In this document: piece by piece, positions 48,811 through 59,595 of the stretch
How positions within the stretch are numbered: the stretch's first letter is position 1
How the letters are laid out: each line of letters begins with the position of its first letter
NCBI GenBank assembly: GCA_949592205.1
Contig: CATIUR010000004.1
Location: forward strand, 95,006,337-95,070,336
DNA length: 64,000 nucleotides
Origin: Helichrysum umbraculigerum
Lineage: Eukaryota; Streptophyta; Magnoliopsida; Asterales; Asteraceae
Reading direction: 5' to 3'
Made by a program: the position numbers and the translations under genes
Notes under the pieces: generated by a model
Seen by the model: the letters and a program-made list of their open reading frames with translations, nothing else
Databases searched by the model: none
Told to the model about the DNA's origin: nothing

Positions 48811-51183
48811 TTAAATGTTGTAAATACTTTTCACACTAAGTGTTGAACACTTACAAATAACGAAACCTGATTCAACGATACAAATAATGATAACACTTTG
48901 AATCATTATTACAAACCGTCACCAACGGGCCATACTTGTTTTCAAACTACAAACGGATTACTAAACAAACACTTGGACATAACGAGTTGTGTAGACAACT
49001 AGCCTAGATGGTCTTGCGAGACATCTACTTACTTAACTTTATATGTTTAGGCATTTAAAAGTTACGGGTTCGGAGAACCAGCTGTTGATATTACTTACTC
49101 GTTTATTGATATAAACGCACTTGCAAAGACTCAGGTGTGTCTTACGGCCCCACTTTTACTGTTTTAACTTATTGGGGGAGATGCATGCTACTGATTTTCT
49201 TGAACACAAGTACTAAACTGTTTACTATACCAAACGGAATTGCATGAGTTACTTACTATTTACTGAAGTCTCTCCATCATATATCGTTAGTTATGCACTT
49301 AAGCGCGAACAGTAGTTAATGGATCCATTAGGGAAATGACCCTCCCCGCCCGGGGTAGTAGCGCTACCACGAACCGTTATGTATAAACGGGCGACTATTA
49401 TTTCTTTACTTATGCTTGCTCAATTACGAGCATGTCACGGGAGCAACTGATTATTTACGGGTTAAGCTTCGATTATGAGCCTCATGGCAACGGTATAACT
49501 TAATTACTTTACTTTTGCTGGATTTGCAAATACTTTATATACGCCTGTGGGCACTACTGATGAAATCTTGTGTTCAAACTGATTATTTACTGATAAACCT
49601 GTGAGATTCACCAACCTTTTGGTTGACCATTTTTAGCATGTATTCTCAGGTACACTTACGGAGTAGGATCACTCCAGGATCACTAGCTAGAGTCGCATGA
49701 TTTCCAAACTGCATTTAACGGAGATTCTTTGGCATTATCTTTTGTTGCTATGGTTATGTAATAGAATCTCCCGCCACATACGCGGACTCTAGGCTTACAT
49801 ATTTTTGTAAAGAAAACTATATGTTTTCAAACGATTAATTTATGGAATGTAACTATTTTACAAAACGTCTCATTTAGAGGTCGTTTGCTGTATATCTTGT
49901 GCTTTGTATATTGATTAGTAACACCCAAGTATGCTTCCGCAAATCACTAAATTTGGGGGTGTTACAAATAATGTCATAGGGACCATAAGTTGTGTTAGGA
50001 ATACATTACCTTGGGTTCCTTCAATCTCCAATGAGTAGCACTGTCATGAATAGGAAATTTCTCTAATGGAGGTTCGGGCACAGGCAGGGGATCAGTTGGA
50101 AGCTCTTCATCATCCTTTTGTTTCAAAGCATTAACCAATGAAGTAATGAAATCAGCATGTTCATTAAACACTACCTTCTGCATATCCTCCTCACCTTCTA
50201 CATTTGAGGTAGCATTACCTAATTGTGGTAGATGTTTATTTTCTGGAATCCTAACAATTGGGTTACCTTTCCTAACCTCTCTTATCTCATCTTCACCTTC
50301 ACTTAAATGATCTAATGAGGCTGCTGACTCACTATCTGACTCACTGTAGTCACCTTCATCTGACTCTAAATTCTCAACATCAGCCTTACTACTACTCCCC
50401 CTGCCTCTGTTGTTTTCTCCTTTCTTACATGTACCTTTTTTGGTACTCCTGTAACTTTACCAACACCATAGGCCGGTTACATCATTATTAGATGGTGTAT
50501 CCTTCACATGTTCTTCTACTTCTTTTCCCTTGTTCTTACAACTAACCTCAGCTTCTGGTTCTACTACTTCTTTTCCCTTATTCTTACAACTACCCTCTGC
50601 TTCTTTGACATTTTTAACATTTGCATTCTCATTCATCTCCTCATCAACTTCACTTAAAGACTCTTTATTGTTACCAACATAACCACCTAAGTCAAGCATC
50701 AAATGATCTATGTAAACATGCACTCTACCATAGCTCTCAACTATGTCAAAGAAAGTATCTATATCATCATCATTTTCTATTATCATTAAGTTCTCAAAAC
50801 CAGAATCAGGTAAAAGGTAATATGCATTTGACATTGGTAACCCAATTTCAGTCATTATTAACTGAACAAACGCATCCAAACTCATCCTATGAACTAACAA
50901 CGAAACTTCTGCATCACCAATATACCTGAGTGGTTGGAAGAAGAAAGCCCCATCATAATGGACACTTATTGGAAACCCTCGGAATGCACCTTCCATAGTC
51001 TGCATAATAAATAACGATAAACACAAAATAAGTGAGAAATCTAGTAAATCGAAGCATTACCAACAACAAAAAACATTTTTTACAGCTTCAAAAAAAAAAA
51101 ATTGTTCGGAAAAACCCTAAATTTTGATCGGGAATACTATAATTTGATGTTAATACTCGAACGTAGGTGACAATCATACCTGG

Positions 51184-52782
51184 TGATAAACGCTCAAAAG
51201 TACTATATTTTAGTAGTATTTTACCCCTATTCTTGGATATTTCTATTGCATTTTATTAAGAATAGATATTGATTTCGTTCATATTTGCAATTAGATGTGG
51301 AAATGGAGCGTTTATGAAGAAAAGAATGGAAAACAGTCAATAAACAAGCTAAATGATACATAGTTGAAGAATAAAGTGAAGCCGAAATCGAAGAAATGAA
51401 GAAATGAGGAAAAATCAAGAAACCGGCTGGAAAATGCATCCATACGCCGTATGGAAGTCCATACGCTGTATAGATTGCAGTGCAGGAGGCCCAGGTTACG
51501 CGGACTTGGGCTGGGCTTGAAATCAATCCATACGCCGTATGGAAATCCATACGCCGTATGGAAATCCATACGCCGTATGGATCAAAATTCCAGAAATATA
51601 AAAACGCGCAAAAAAACCCTAAAAATAGTGTGGTTAGTTTGTTTTCGTTTCCAGACGATTATTTTCGGTATTTAGGTTTAGTTTACGATTTTCTTTTGTA
51701 TTTTGGAGGTACGAAGGGTGAAGATCGAGGATAGTTCATCTAAATCTTTCGTAGTTCATCGTTATTGATTCGGTATACTTTCGTTTCTTTATTTCATTGA
51801 AGAATTTGATTTATTTGAATCTGATGTATATTGTTTTCATGATGAATTGAATATCCAAAGTGATTGTGTAGTTGATTGAACTTAGATTATGATTATTGAA
51901 CGATTATAATTGCGTATTGACTAAGTTATTTAATTGAAAACGGTTATATTACTCGTGAATCCTTGTTTATTGGTGACTAGTTATTATTGTTGCTCAACGT
52001 GGTTGATAATATTATTGAGATTGAGTTCCTTTAATGTTATGAATTATTGATGATTAGAATCTAGGTTTTAATCATTGCTAAATAGATTGAGTTTGATAGG
52101 TTGAGTATACGATAATTATCTACTTTAAAATGAGCAAGACAATAAGTAATTATTGGGTATTGTTGAGTCATACCACTAGAGTTAATTATAATGAGTTGTG
52201 AATACTTAATGCATAATTTAGGGAAAGGCACACAATTGACTGATCATCTTGTGACATTGGAACCAGTGTTTAATGTTGGACCCTAAGTTGTAGGAATTAG
52301 TTGGACCCGAAACGTTGGCTAGTTCATATTCGATTTAATATTCATTAAAGAATTTGGTATTAAGTTGATATAAAAGAATCACAATTAGATAATCAATACG
52401 CAATGAATCAAGATATATGAATCTGAGTGACATTAATTATACAATTACTTGTTCCCTCCTATAGTAATCTATTTGTTATTTTAATTAGTATTTATTATTA
52501 TTTATTTATTATTTTAATTTAAGTTTTATTTAAGATTAATTATTTTAAATAAATGTTTTCTAAACAAATGTTCGCACGGAACTAAAACGCCCCCCATATT
52601 TACTGCTTTCTAGTTAATTGTTAATTTCTATTTTAAATATTCCACCATTCCCTGTGTTCGAATCTGACTTACCGAATCTATATTTACAATTGATCGGGTA
52701 TTCTTGCCTGGTTGCTTGAAAGTATTTATTAGGTATTTCTGTTTATAAATAATAAAACAAGACGCGCTTTCATAGCACATCA
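51184..52782 (+). repeat. 5' LTR of the plus-strand Athila-like element
   Basis: It begins TGATAAACGCTC and ends ...CACATCA, five bases before the PBS. Its start and the region around GATCGGGTATTCTTGCCTGGTTG match the LTR at 57021-58587 read on the minus strand, so the two are sister families. A palindrome cluster (51439-51581) and a TATA box (51597-51604) define a U3 promoter. Confidence 0.85.
51439..51604 (+). promoter_or_regulatory. U3 promoter block: TCCATACGCCGTATGGA palindromes, GGCCCA spacer, TATA box
   Basis: There are two palindromes (the second decayed), then a spacer of about 50 bp with GGCCCAGG and TTGGGCTGGGC motifs. Three more perfect 17-bp palindromes follow at an exact 19-bp pitch (51527, 51546, 51565). 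TATAAAAA at 51597 lies 15 bases beyond the last palindrome. TGGGCY motifs resemble the TCP-binding 'site II' element of plant promoters. Confidence 0.75.
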
Positions 52783-52787
52783 AGTTT

Positions 52788-52806
52788 TAGGCGCCGCTGC
52801 CGGGGA
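52788..52806 (+). promoter_or_regulatory. Primer binding site (tRNA-Asp type)
   Basis: TAGGCGCCGCTGCCGGGGA differs at two positions from the complement of plant tRNA-Asp 3' ends (TGGCGCCGTTGCCGGGGA), the PBS I associate with the Athila/Tat branch of Ty3/gypsy. Confidence 0.8.
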
Positions 52807-53142
52807 AGCGGTTGTGATTATTTAAATAGGAGTTAGTGATTTGTAAACTTTTATTTTTAAAGGAATTTTGTTAAAAAAATAATTTTGTAAAGTTGTTTAA
52901 AGTAATTTAAGTAATTGTGTAACAAGTTTTCATTAATTCACTGGTTGAAACTAATTATCCTTTAATTGGTTAAATTTTTGGGGTTTTAGTTTCAACCGGG
53001 GGATGGGAATCCGTCCGCCGATTGGAGTTCCATTTCTTTAATATTGTACATGTTATTTAATTTTATTATTTTGTGTGAACTAACTTGTTTTTCGTTAGTG
53101 GTGTTTTGTATTTCCAGATTTATTTTTATTTAGGTTTGTCCA

Positions 53143-54354
53143 ATGGCAAGGAGCTTTGAAAGTGATGCAAATGATAATGATATGGTCAAGAGAGATCAGT
53201 CTGCTAAGTCTGATGCTAGTTCCACTGAGATAGTATCTCCCTACACTCACTTAGGGCGCATTCCCGTTCCTATTGTTTCATCTTGTCAGGGATTGCTATC
53301 GGCACTTGAGGAGTTTAGAGGAGATATCCCTTTTAGTTCAGAGATTATTAGGAGTTCCACAATTGATTTTTCTGGTAATCAACAGGCATTGGTTGATGAT
53401 GTGTTAGAGGCAGCTTTGATTAAGAGTCAGTATGGGATTGATAGGCAATTCTATATTGCCCTCACTACTTTTGGGGAATCTCTAGAAACTAGGATTAAGG
53501 AGGAAGAGAAATTCTACACTGCTCAGAAGAAAATATACACGGAGATTTATGAGATTCTGAGGCATTCTGCATTTCCATACTCGGCAAATCAAACCGCGTG
53601 TCTTGGTCGCATGATTAGGGCTTTGTATGAGGTAACTGGTCATCCTAGTGCAGAAGCAGATAAGGAATTTAAGTTTGGTTTAAGAGAATTGGTTCGATTG
53701 CTACATTCAGATGACCATTTGAAGGATATTACACCTCATCGATTCATTGTGACGAGTACTATTCATTACTATCTTCAAGAAATGGTGACGAAAGTAGATC
53801 GTCTTGCTAAGGAAGAATTAGATAGGCCTCATCCAGATTTCATTCACCTGAATAATGAGATTGATTTGGCTAGTTACTTGGGAGTTCACTTGGATGTTCT
53901 GATTGACAAGAGTAAAGTCTCAACCCCTTGGGAACATTTCAATCATGGAATGATGGAGATCTATACTAAGCTGGTTAATATTTTCAAACATTCGGGGCTA
54001 GACCTTAGCAATAGACAAGAGATAGTTCTTCAAAAGGTAGAAAGACGAGTGAGGTGCTTGAGAAAAAGTCTCTTGATGAGAAATCATTATGGAATAACTG
54101 AGGCATGTTTGGACTTTATAAGTGAGTTAGAGGAAAACCCCCTTGAACGTGAGTACAAGTTGGAAGATGATAAGTTGGTATTGGCACCGGAGGGAGTAAA
54201 TAATAAGGAGATTAATAAAATCAGTTGGGACTTGGTTTATTTTCAGCACGTGACTGCCGAGCACTTGGCAAATTTTCCAAGTTTTGGTAATGGTATCATT
54301 AACGTCATTCCCATAATCACTGAGCGTTTCCTTGCTCTCTATCCTAACCAGTGA
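53143..54354 (+). CDS. Unrecognised 403-residue protein in the gag position
   Basis: An intact frame with a true ATG 336 bases after the PBS. A CAG/TAG-rich pyrimidine stretch just upstream could be a splice acceptor. The protein looks soluble and largely helical. It starts with a charged, Ser-rich segment (1-35) and continues with long amphipathic helices to the end. There is no zinc knuckle, DSG protease, RT or integrase motif and no signal peptide. Recognisable landmarks are LGRIPVPIVSSCQGLL near residue 38 and a C-terminal SWDLVYFQHVTAEHLANFPS. I do not recognise the family. It could be a highly diverged gag or a captured host gene. The lack of stops suggests recent selection. Confidence 0.75.
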   Translation: MARSFESDANDNDMVKRDQSAKSDASSTEIVSPYTHLGRIPVPIVSSCQGLLSALEEFRGDIPFSSEIIRSSTIDFSGNQQALVDDVLEAALIKSQYGIDRQFYIALTTFGESLETRIKEEEKFYTAQKKIYTEIYEILRHSAFPYSANQTACLGRMIRALYEVTGHPSAEADKEFKFGLRELVRLLHSDDHLKDITPHRFIVTSTIHYYLQEMVTKVDRLAKEELDRPHPDFIHLNNEIDLASYLGVHLDVLIDKSKVSTPWEHFNHGMMEIYTKLVNIFKHSGLDLSNRQEIVLQKVERRVRCLRKSLLMRNHYGITEACLDFISELEENPLEREYKLEDDKLVLAPEGVNNKEINKISWDLVYFQHVTAEHLANFPSFGNGIINVIPIITERFLALYPNQ

Positions 54355-54680
54355 TTCTAATCATTTCTTTTGTTTCTTATGCTATTGGATTGTTTCTAAC
54401 ATTTTGGTTTATCTTGGATTATGTTAGAATTATAGTTGTTTTGGATTTTTAGTTTTTAATTGTGTGATTTGAATATTAAGTATTTATTTTGAGTGTTATT
54501 TAAGTATGAGAATTTATTTAAAGTTTGTTAATTATTGTTATTTATTTTATAGTGTGGAATTGTGAAGATTTTGAAGTCGTGATTATCCTCCAGGTTTGAG
54601 ATTTAATTATATAAAATTAGTGTGGGATTTGGGTTAAAAATTGGTTGAAAAAACGGTTTTGAAAAATTCTGAAATTTCAA

Positions 54681-54795
54681 TCCATACGTCGTATGGATTG
54701 GTTGGGCCACTGGGCCGGGGCGTTGACTGGGTTTAATGAGTTTGACCTGGGCCTGTTTAATCCATACGCCGTATGGAATCCATACGTCGTATGGA
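54681..54795 (+). promoter_or_regulatory. Internal copy of the U3 palindrome block
   Basis: It has one palindrome (54681-54697), a roughly 60-bp spacer with GGGCCACTGGGCC and CTGGGCC, then two palindromes (54761-54777, 54779-54795) followed by ATCAAAA. Order, spacer motifs and the trailing ATCAAAA match the LTR block at 51439-51590. Two copies have CGTCG instead of CGCCG, a single C-to-T change. It lies upstream of a possible untranslated exon and intron leading to ORF2. Confidence 0.7.
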
Positions 54796-54963
54796 TCAAA
54801 AAGAGGCAAAACCGCCAGCAGCCCCTTTCTTCTTCATTTTCAAACCTAAAACCCATTTTTCACCACCTACGGCTGTAACTACACCACACCCCAAACGAAA
54901 ATTCCGGCCACGCATTCATCGCCATTTTTGCGTATTCTTGTTCCACACACTTTCCTCTACAAG

Positions 54964-55668
54964 GTATAACTTTCCGTTTTCATTTTCGTTGATTAAAAAT
55001 GCGTATTTGGAAGTTAGGGTTTATGATAGAATTTTGGGTATTTCGAATGTGGGTATGATTATTGGCATGTTTTGATTGATTTATGTTCTAATTGATATAT
55101 ACATTGCAATGTCATGCTCGTTTTTCTAATATGTTACATATATTAAGTTAATCGAATTATCCGTTAGTAATGATGAAATGTGAATATGATATATGCTCAA
55201 TTGTGCTATGTTTTAATTTAGTGCTTATTAATTTTCTGACCACATGATGATTAATGCAAATATTTGTTTGGTACACAAGTGTTTGTGATTACGGTTATGT
55301 GATAAATTGTTATTTTGATTAATTGTGTTATGATAATTCATTGTGAGATTGTATGGATGTTTGCTAGTTGCTAATGCTCGAGTTTAGTGATTGTGCAATT
55401 TCGTATTTTCATAATGGTACCAAGTTATTATAATGCATTTGATTAGGCAATTGTCATGAATATTTAATTAAGTATATACATATATGCAATTTGAGTGGTT
55501 TTGTTTAAAGATTCAATTTAGGTTCATGAAATTGGTTTTTGCGGTAGTTTTAGGCTAAACCTTTATGGTGGATTATTCAACTTTGAGCCGAAATGCTGCC
55601 GAAATTTTGATTGACCTTTTTGTATTAATTGCTTATTTGGTGTTATTAACATTTGTTTTGTTCAGCAG
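54964..55668 (+). other. Probable intron in the ORF2 leader
   Basis: CTACAAG|GTATAAC at 54963/54964 is a good donor and TTCAGCAG|TTATC at 55668 a good acceptor, six bases before the ORF2 ATG. The stretch is AT-rich with no frame. The minus-strand sister element has the matching acceptor directly at its ORF2 ATG. Confidence 0.55.
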
Positions 55669-55673
55669 TTATC

Positions 55674-57023
55674 ATGTCTAACAGGAGAACATGAGGGGGT
55701 CAAACTTTGGGAAACCCATTGGTTCGAGCTCATAGATATCTCACTTTTCATGGGTCGTATTCTGAGACCACCAGATTTCAGTTTGGAGAGTGTCTGGCTT
55801 CTAATATTGGCCAGTCAATTGAGGTTTTTGATGCTGTTAATTGGAATGTTTTGGAGCATGTGATTGCCATAGAGGGGTTCACTAATGGTGCTGAGGCTAT
55901 TAGGAATTTACTTGCTATTCCATATGTACTAGAGGATGGAAACATTGGATTTGTTTCCTATGCTTGGTCCCGGTTATTCGGTATCAGGGAGGATATCTAC
56001 AGAGAGCTAGTTGTTGAGTTTTATAGCACTTTTAGGTTTGAGTCCAGGTCGACTCAATGGACTGAGAACTCCATTTTCTTCCAGCTAGGGGGACAGCCTA
56101 GACAGATGACTTTGGTTCAGTTTGCTTTGGGACTGGGGCTTTATGAGCCCAACGAGTTGGATAATCCTCACTTTTTAAACCACATTTCTGCAGGTGCTGT
56201 GAAGAAGCTCACTGACTTGGAAGTTGAGCAGGAGTGGCAGTTTATTGCTCAGGGTAACTATGGTAATTCGACACCTTCTTACATGCGTATTCGAGATCCT
56301 CGTCATCGACTCATTCACAGATTGTTGACTTACACCATTGTTGGTCGCAAGGAGGGGCCTGAGAAAGTTTCTAGACCTGACTTGTTTTATTTGAGCTCTA
56401 TTATCAGGAAGAGGTTAGTGAATGTACCTTGGAGGTTGACGAAGTGGATGTCGAAGAGAGCTACTGGTACTAGAGATGGGAGTAGTTTGTGTGGAGGTCA
56501 CTTTGTTACACGGTTGGCTAGATATTTTGGTTTGGCTACTCAGGATGAGATGGGGTCATGCACGATTGTTCAGCCTAGCATGGGTTGGTTGACTGCACGC
56601 AGATTGGAGGCGTTTGCTCTTATTGAGCCATGTATTACTTATGGTGGTCCTGCGGATATGTATTACTGGGTTCCGATTACTCCGGTAGGACAGACTTTGC
56701 AGTCGAGGCAGGCTAGAGCTAGAGGAGATACGAGTGGCAGTGATAGAGGTCGAGGTACGGCACAAGGCCGTAATAGAGGTTATGCTACGGAGTTTGATCA
56801 GCTATCTCAGCAGTTGCACCAGATGGAGTTACACCAGACTCAGAGGTTTGATCAGATAGATCTTATGCAGAGACAGCATTTCCATCAGACCAGTGAACAT
56901 TTGGACTACCAGGATGGCTTGTTTGAGCAGCTGTTTGGTCAGTTTCCTTCTGGACCCGAGTATCAGCCATTCCAGTACCAGATGCCACCAGAGTTCATGC
57001 CACGACCACTGGTGTATACGTGA
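55674..57023 (+). pseudogene. ORF2, ATHILA-type protein, with early TGA and truncated 3' end
   Basis: The ATG at 55674 is followed six codons later by TGA (55692-55694, possibly a decayed CGA). The frame then stays open for about 440 residues (GGQTLGNPLVRAHRYL... to ...FMPRPLVYT). It aligns over its whole core with the 472-residue protein at 60028-61446. Shared blocks include RELVVEFYST, FYLSSI/FYLHSI, NVPWRLTKWM and VTRLAR.FGL. The C-terminal third is Gln/His-rich and helical. This resembles the 'Athila ORF-1 / putative plant transposon protein' families as I remember them. Its stop codon TGA is the first three bases of the LTR inserted at 57021, so the natural C-terminus is lost. Confidence 0.75.
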
Positions 57024-58587
57024 CAGCGTCTAGTTTTATTATTTATAAAATACGGGAAATATCAATTACTACTATCACACAACCAGGCAAGAATACCCGA
57101 TCAGAAATAGTATAGCTCATGATAAGTCCAGGTCGAACACTAGGAAAGGGATTAAAAGCAATAATAATCTTTAGTTCCGTATGAACATATTTATAAAATA
57201 GTAAATCAAAATAGATAAACTAAATAAACTAAATAAAACTAAACAAAACTTAAAATAAAATAAACACTAATGTACAATATGGAAGGAACATATAGCATGT
57301 AATAATTCACCATAGATTCATACATCCTGATACATTCACACGTTAATTATCTAGTTGTGATTTCTTTTATATCAACTTAACCCAAATTCTTCAATGAAAT
57401 TAAGTTGAATGTGAACTAGCCAACGTTTCGGGTCCAACTAATTCCTATAATCTAGAGTGCTCCCTAGATTATGCATTAAGGATTCACGATCTATTATAAT
57501 TATCCTGTGGTATCACTCAACAATACCTACTAATAATTACTTATTAGTCTTGTTCATCTTAGGGATATTGATTACTAATTCTTAACCTATCAGACTCAAC
57601 GTATTTAGCAATAACTATAAACCTAAGTTCATAATTATCAATGATTACTATTACCAAGGGAACTCAATCTCAATGATCCTAGTAACCACGTTAAGCAAGC
57701 AATCAATACAGCACCAATAAACAAGGATTCACGGATAACATAATAGTCTTCAACTAAATAACTCAATAAACGTGCAAATGAAATCATTCAATAATCATAA
57801 TCTAAGATTTATTAAAACAAATACTACAAGTATCAATTCATCAAATAAGAACATATCATAATATTAAATACTAAATTCTTCAATAATATTTAATAAAATA
57901 TTCAAACCAATATGACGAATCACTCGAAGATTAGTTGAAATGGATCCAACCATCACTTCTCGTGCCTACAAAATGTACCTACGACTCAAAAATATAAAAA
58001 CCTAAACCTAAAAATGAAATAAAATTCGTAAACTACATTATTGGGACTGAAAAACGTAATATGTATATCACCCCAAAACTGGTCTGGCCGAACTCTATTT
58101 ATAATCTTCGAAAGTCGGCTCTCGACCGTCTACCAAGCCTGTTGACCGCCGATCGAGATGACGTCACCCACTCAAAAGTCAACTCACGCGTTTTCAGTTG
58201 CCGACTTCCTTTTTAGTTTCGACCGCCTACCAACCAGCTTGGCCGGCGGTCAAACTGCGAAATCCGGGCTCCAGCCCAACCAAATGGATTTGGGCTTGGA
58301 CATTGGGCTTGCCTTGTCCTTGGGCTTCATTCTTGGACTTTTATTAACTTTAGACTCAAACTTGGGCTAGTCTTCACTTTGTAAACACAATTCCACTTGA
58401 TTCTTCATAATTGCGCCATTTAACTCAATTATTTACTATTTTTCGCCCTTTTCTCCATAAAGCTTGATTTTAATACCTAATTGCAAATATGAATGAAATC
58501 AGTATCCAATCTTATTAAAATGCAATAAAAACATATAATTAATGGGGTAAAATACTATAAAAATATAGTACATTTAGACGCTTATCA
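57021..58587 (-). repeat. 3' LTR of the minus-strand Athila-like element
   Basis: On the minus strand it starts TGATAAGCGTCTAAATG after the PPT and ends ...GACGCTGTCA. It matches the plus-strand LTR at 51184-52782 in its start and its R/U5 part. A TATA box (TATAAATA, 58096-58103) lies downstream of palindromes of the TTGACCGCCGGTCAA type (58116-58253) and several GGGCTT/GGGCTGG motifs. Confidence 0.85.
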
Positions 58588-58589
58588 AA

Positions 58590-58625
58590 TAACCCCCACT
58601 TAGAGTCCTACTTGTCCTCAAGTAG
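58590..58625 (-). promoter_or_regulatory. PPT with adjacent AGGA-loop hairpin
   Basis: On the minus strand AAGTGGGGGTTATT abuts the LTR. Seven bases 5' of the purine run is a perfect 7-bp stem (CTACTTG/CAAGTAG, 58608-58614 with 58619-58625) whose loop is AGGA in the sense RNA. Confidence 0.8.
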
Positions 58626-58954
58626 AGTATCGATCAAAACAAAAAACTCATATCACCACTAATCTAAACAACTCAAAGGGTTTACATAAATCTTGCCCCC
58701 TTTCAACTCAAATGTTTAAATTTAAAAACCTATTATCTCTAAAGAAAACTTATTAAGAAACTATGAAAGTGTAACAGTCTACAATTATCCTTAGTGTTAT
58801 ATAATCCACATAAACAATCTATACATAAGCAATTGAGCTCAAATCTTATTATTCGCGTAGATATTTCCCTTAGATTCCCAATAATTGCATACTCCCATAT
58901 TCATAACGTGCTAATACATATATTCAAGAGATCTAATTAAAACAATCATTTTTC

Positions 58955-59205
58955 AAATCAAGACAGCGGTGGCAGGTCTGTGCCTCAACACAACAAAGCG
59001 ACATAACTTGATTTTGGTTTAGCAAGATATTTTAGTCAAACCAGCGGTGGCAGGTCTGTACCTTAGTACAACAGAGCGACATAATTTGACTACATTTTAA
59101 GAATTATGAATTTATTTAAACTCTTTTTACTCTTTTCATAGTATATACTGACGGAGACCAGGTCTGTACTTTCGTACAACAGAGGAAACAACACCCAGTA
59201 TATAC
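58955..59205 (-). repeat. Three structured repeats with covarying enclosing stems
   Basis: A conserved core of about 43-45 bases (plus-strand AGCGGTGGCAGGTCTGT ... ACAACARAGCGACATAA) occurs three times. Each copy is enclosed by a different perfect inverted repeat: AAATCAAG/CTTGATTT (58955, 59007), TAGTCAAA/TTTGACTA (59033, 59085) and GTATATACTG/CAGTATATAC (59141, 59196). An inner stem also varies in a paired way (TGTG/CACA against TGTAC/GTACA). Confidence 0.8.
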
Positions 59206-59595
59206 CCCAAATGAAGTTAATTAGATTCAAAAATATTATATATCGCACGCTATTCCTACGGGAATTAAGACAAGAGTCATACACAACTAAATTTCTTCTA
59301 AAAGTAACATCTACATTATTAATTTTTACTTAAGGGCTCAAAAACCTATATATAAACTGCTCATCAACATATTATAATATTAAGCTTAATAACACTTTTT
59401 ATCTTATTTTTAAATCTCAAGAACTGTTAATTCACCCTTCATTGTTACAAAATAAATTAACCTTAGAAAAACAAAATTTTAAATTTAAAAATTCGGTTGA
59501 AAAATGGGCAATTTATAACCTTTTACTTGCGTATCTTAGTGGGATAAACACTTAATTAAGGACAAGTATGTAGAACATAATTCTTTTCTCTCATA

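Larger units (their letters stand above)
47521..49966 (+). mobile_element. Solo LTR (2.4 kb) in a MULE intron
   Basis: It runs from TGTAACAACCGG to GGGGGTGTTACA and is flanked by the perfect 5-bp duplication AATAA (47516-47520, 49967-49971). No internal region is present. A CT-rich tract (48020-48090) looks like a transcript leader. Downstream are the palindrome cluster at 48407-48572 and a GC hairpin array at 48720-48810. Confidence 0.85.
44318..50996 (-). pseudogene. MULE (Mutator-like) transposase, multi-exon, broken
   Basis: Exons (minus): 50996-50010, 47459-46572, 46478-45440, 45352-about 45230, 45030-44318. The N-terminal part is a PB1-like/acidic module (MEGAFRGFPISVHYDG...). It is followed by the MuDR N-terminal domain, then the DDE catalytic core: D in VALDGCFLK, D in LMSDQHK, the CxxH of HRQCARHIYENF and E in HTGCEAVENGFSE. 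A SWIM zinc finger (CSCRLWEISGVPCAHG) and CCHC knuckle (CQNCYEKGHNSKGC) come next, then a tail with about seven RGGK repeats. Lesions: in-frame TAA at 50457-50459, a frameshift near 46335, TAA at 46007-46009 and TAA at 44501-44503. The intron between the first two exons holds a solo LTR. No TIRs were located. Confidence 0.85.
51184..57020 (+). mobile_element. Athila-related LTR element without gag or pol, truncated
   Basis: It starts with an LTR (51184-52782) and a tRNA-Asp-type PBS (52788-52806). It carries an unrecognised ORF (53143-54354), an internal palindrome block (54681-54795), an intron and a second ORF. It is then cut at 57020 by insertion of a related element in the opposite direction. 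Only about 330 bp separate ORF1 from the internal block, so there is no room for gag-pol. The 3' LTR is not in the window, so the full size and TSD are unknown. Confidence 0.75.

Noticed and set aside
51527..51581. Regular 19-bp-pitch repeats as a CRISPR-like array
   Set aside because: Contiguous palindromes with 2-base spacing in a plant LTR promoter; there are no spacers.
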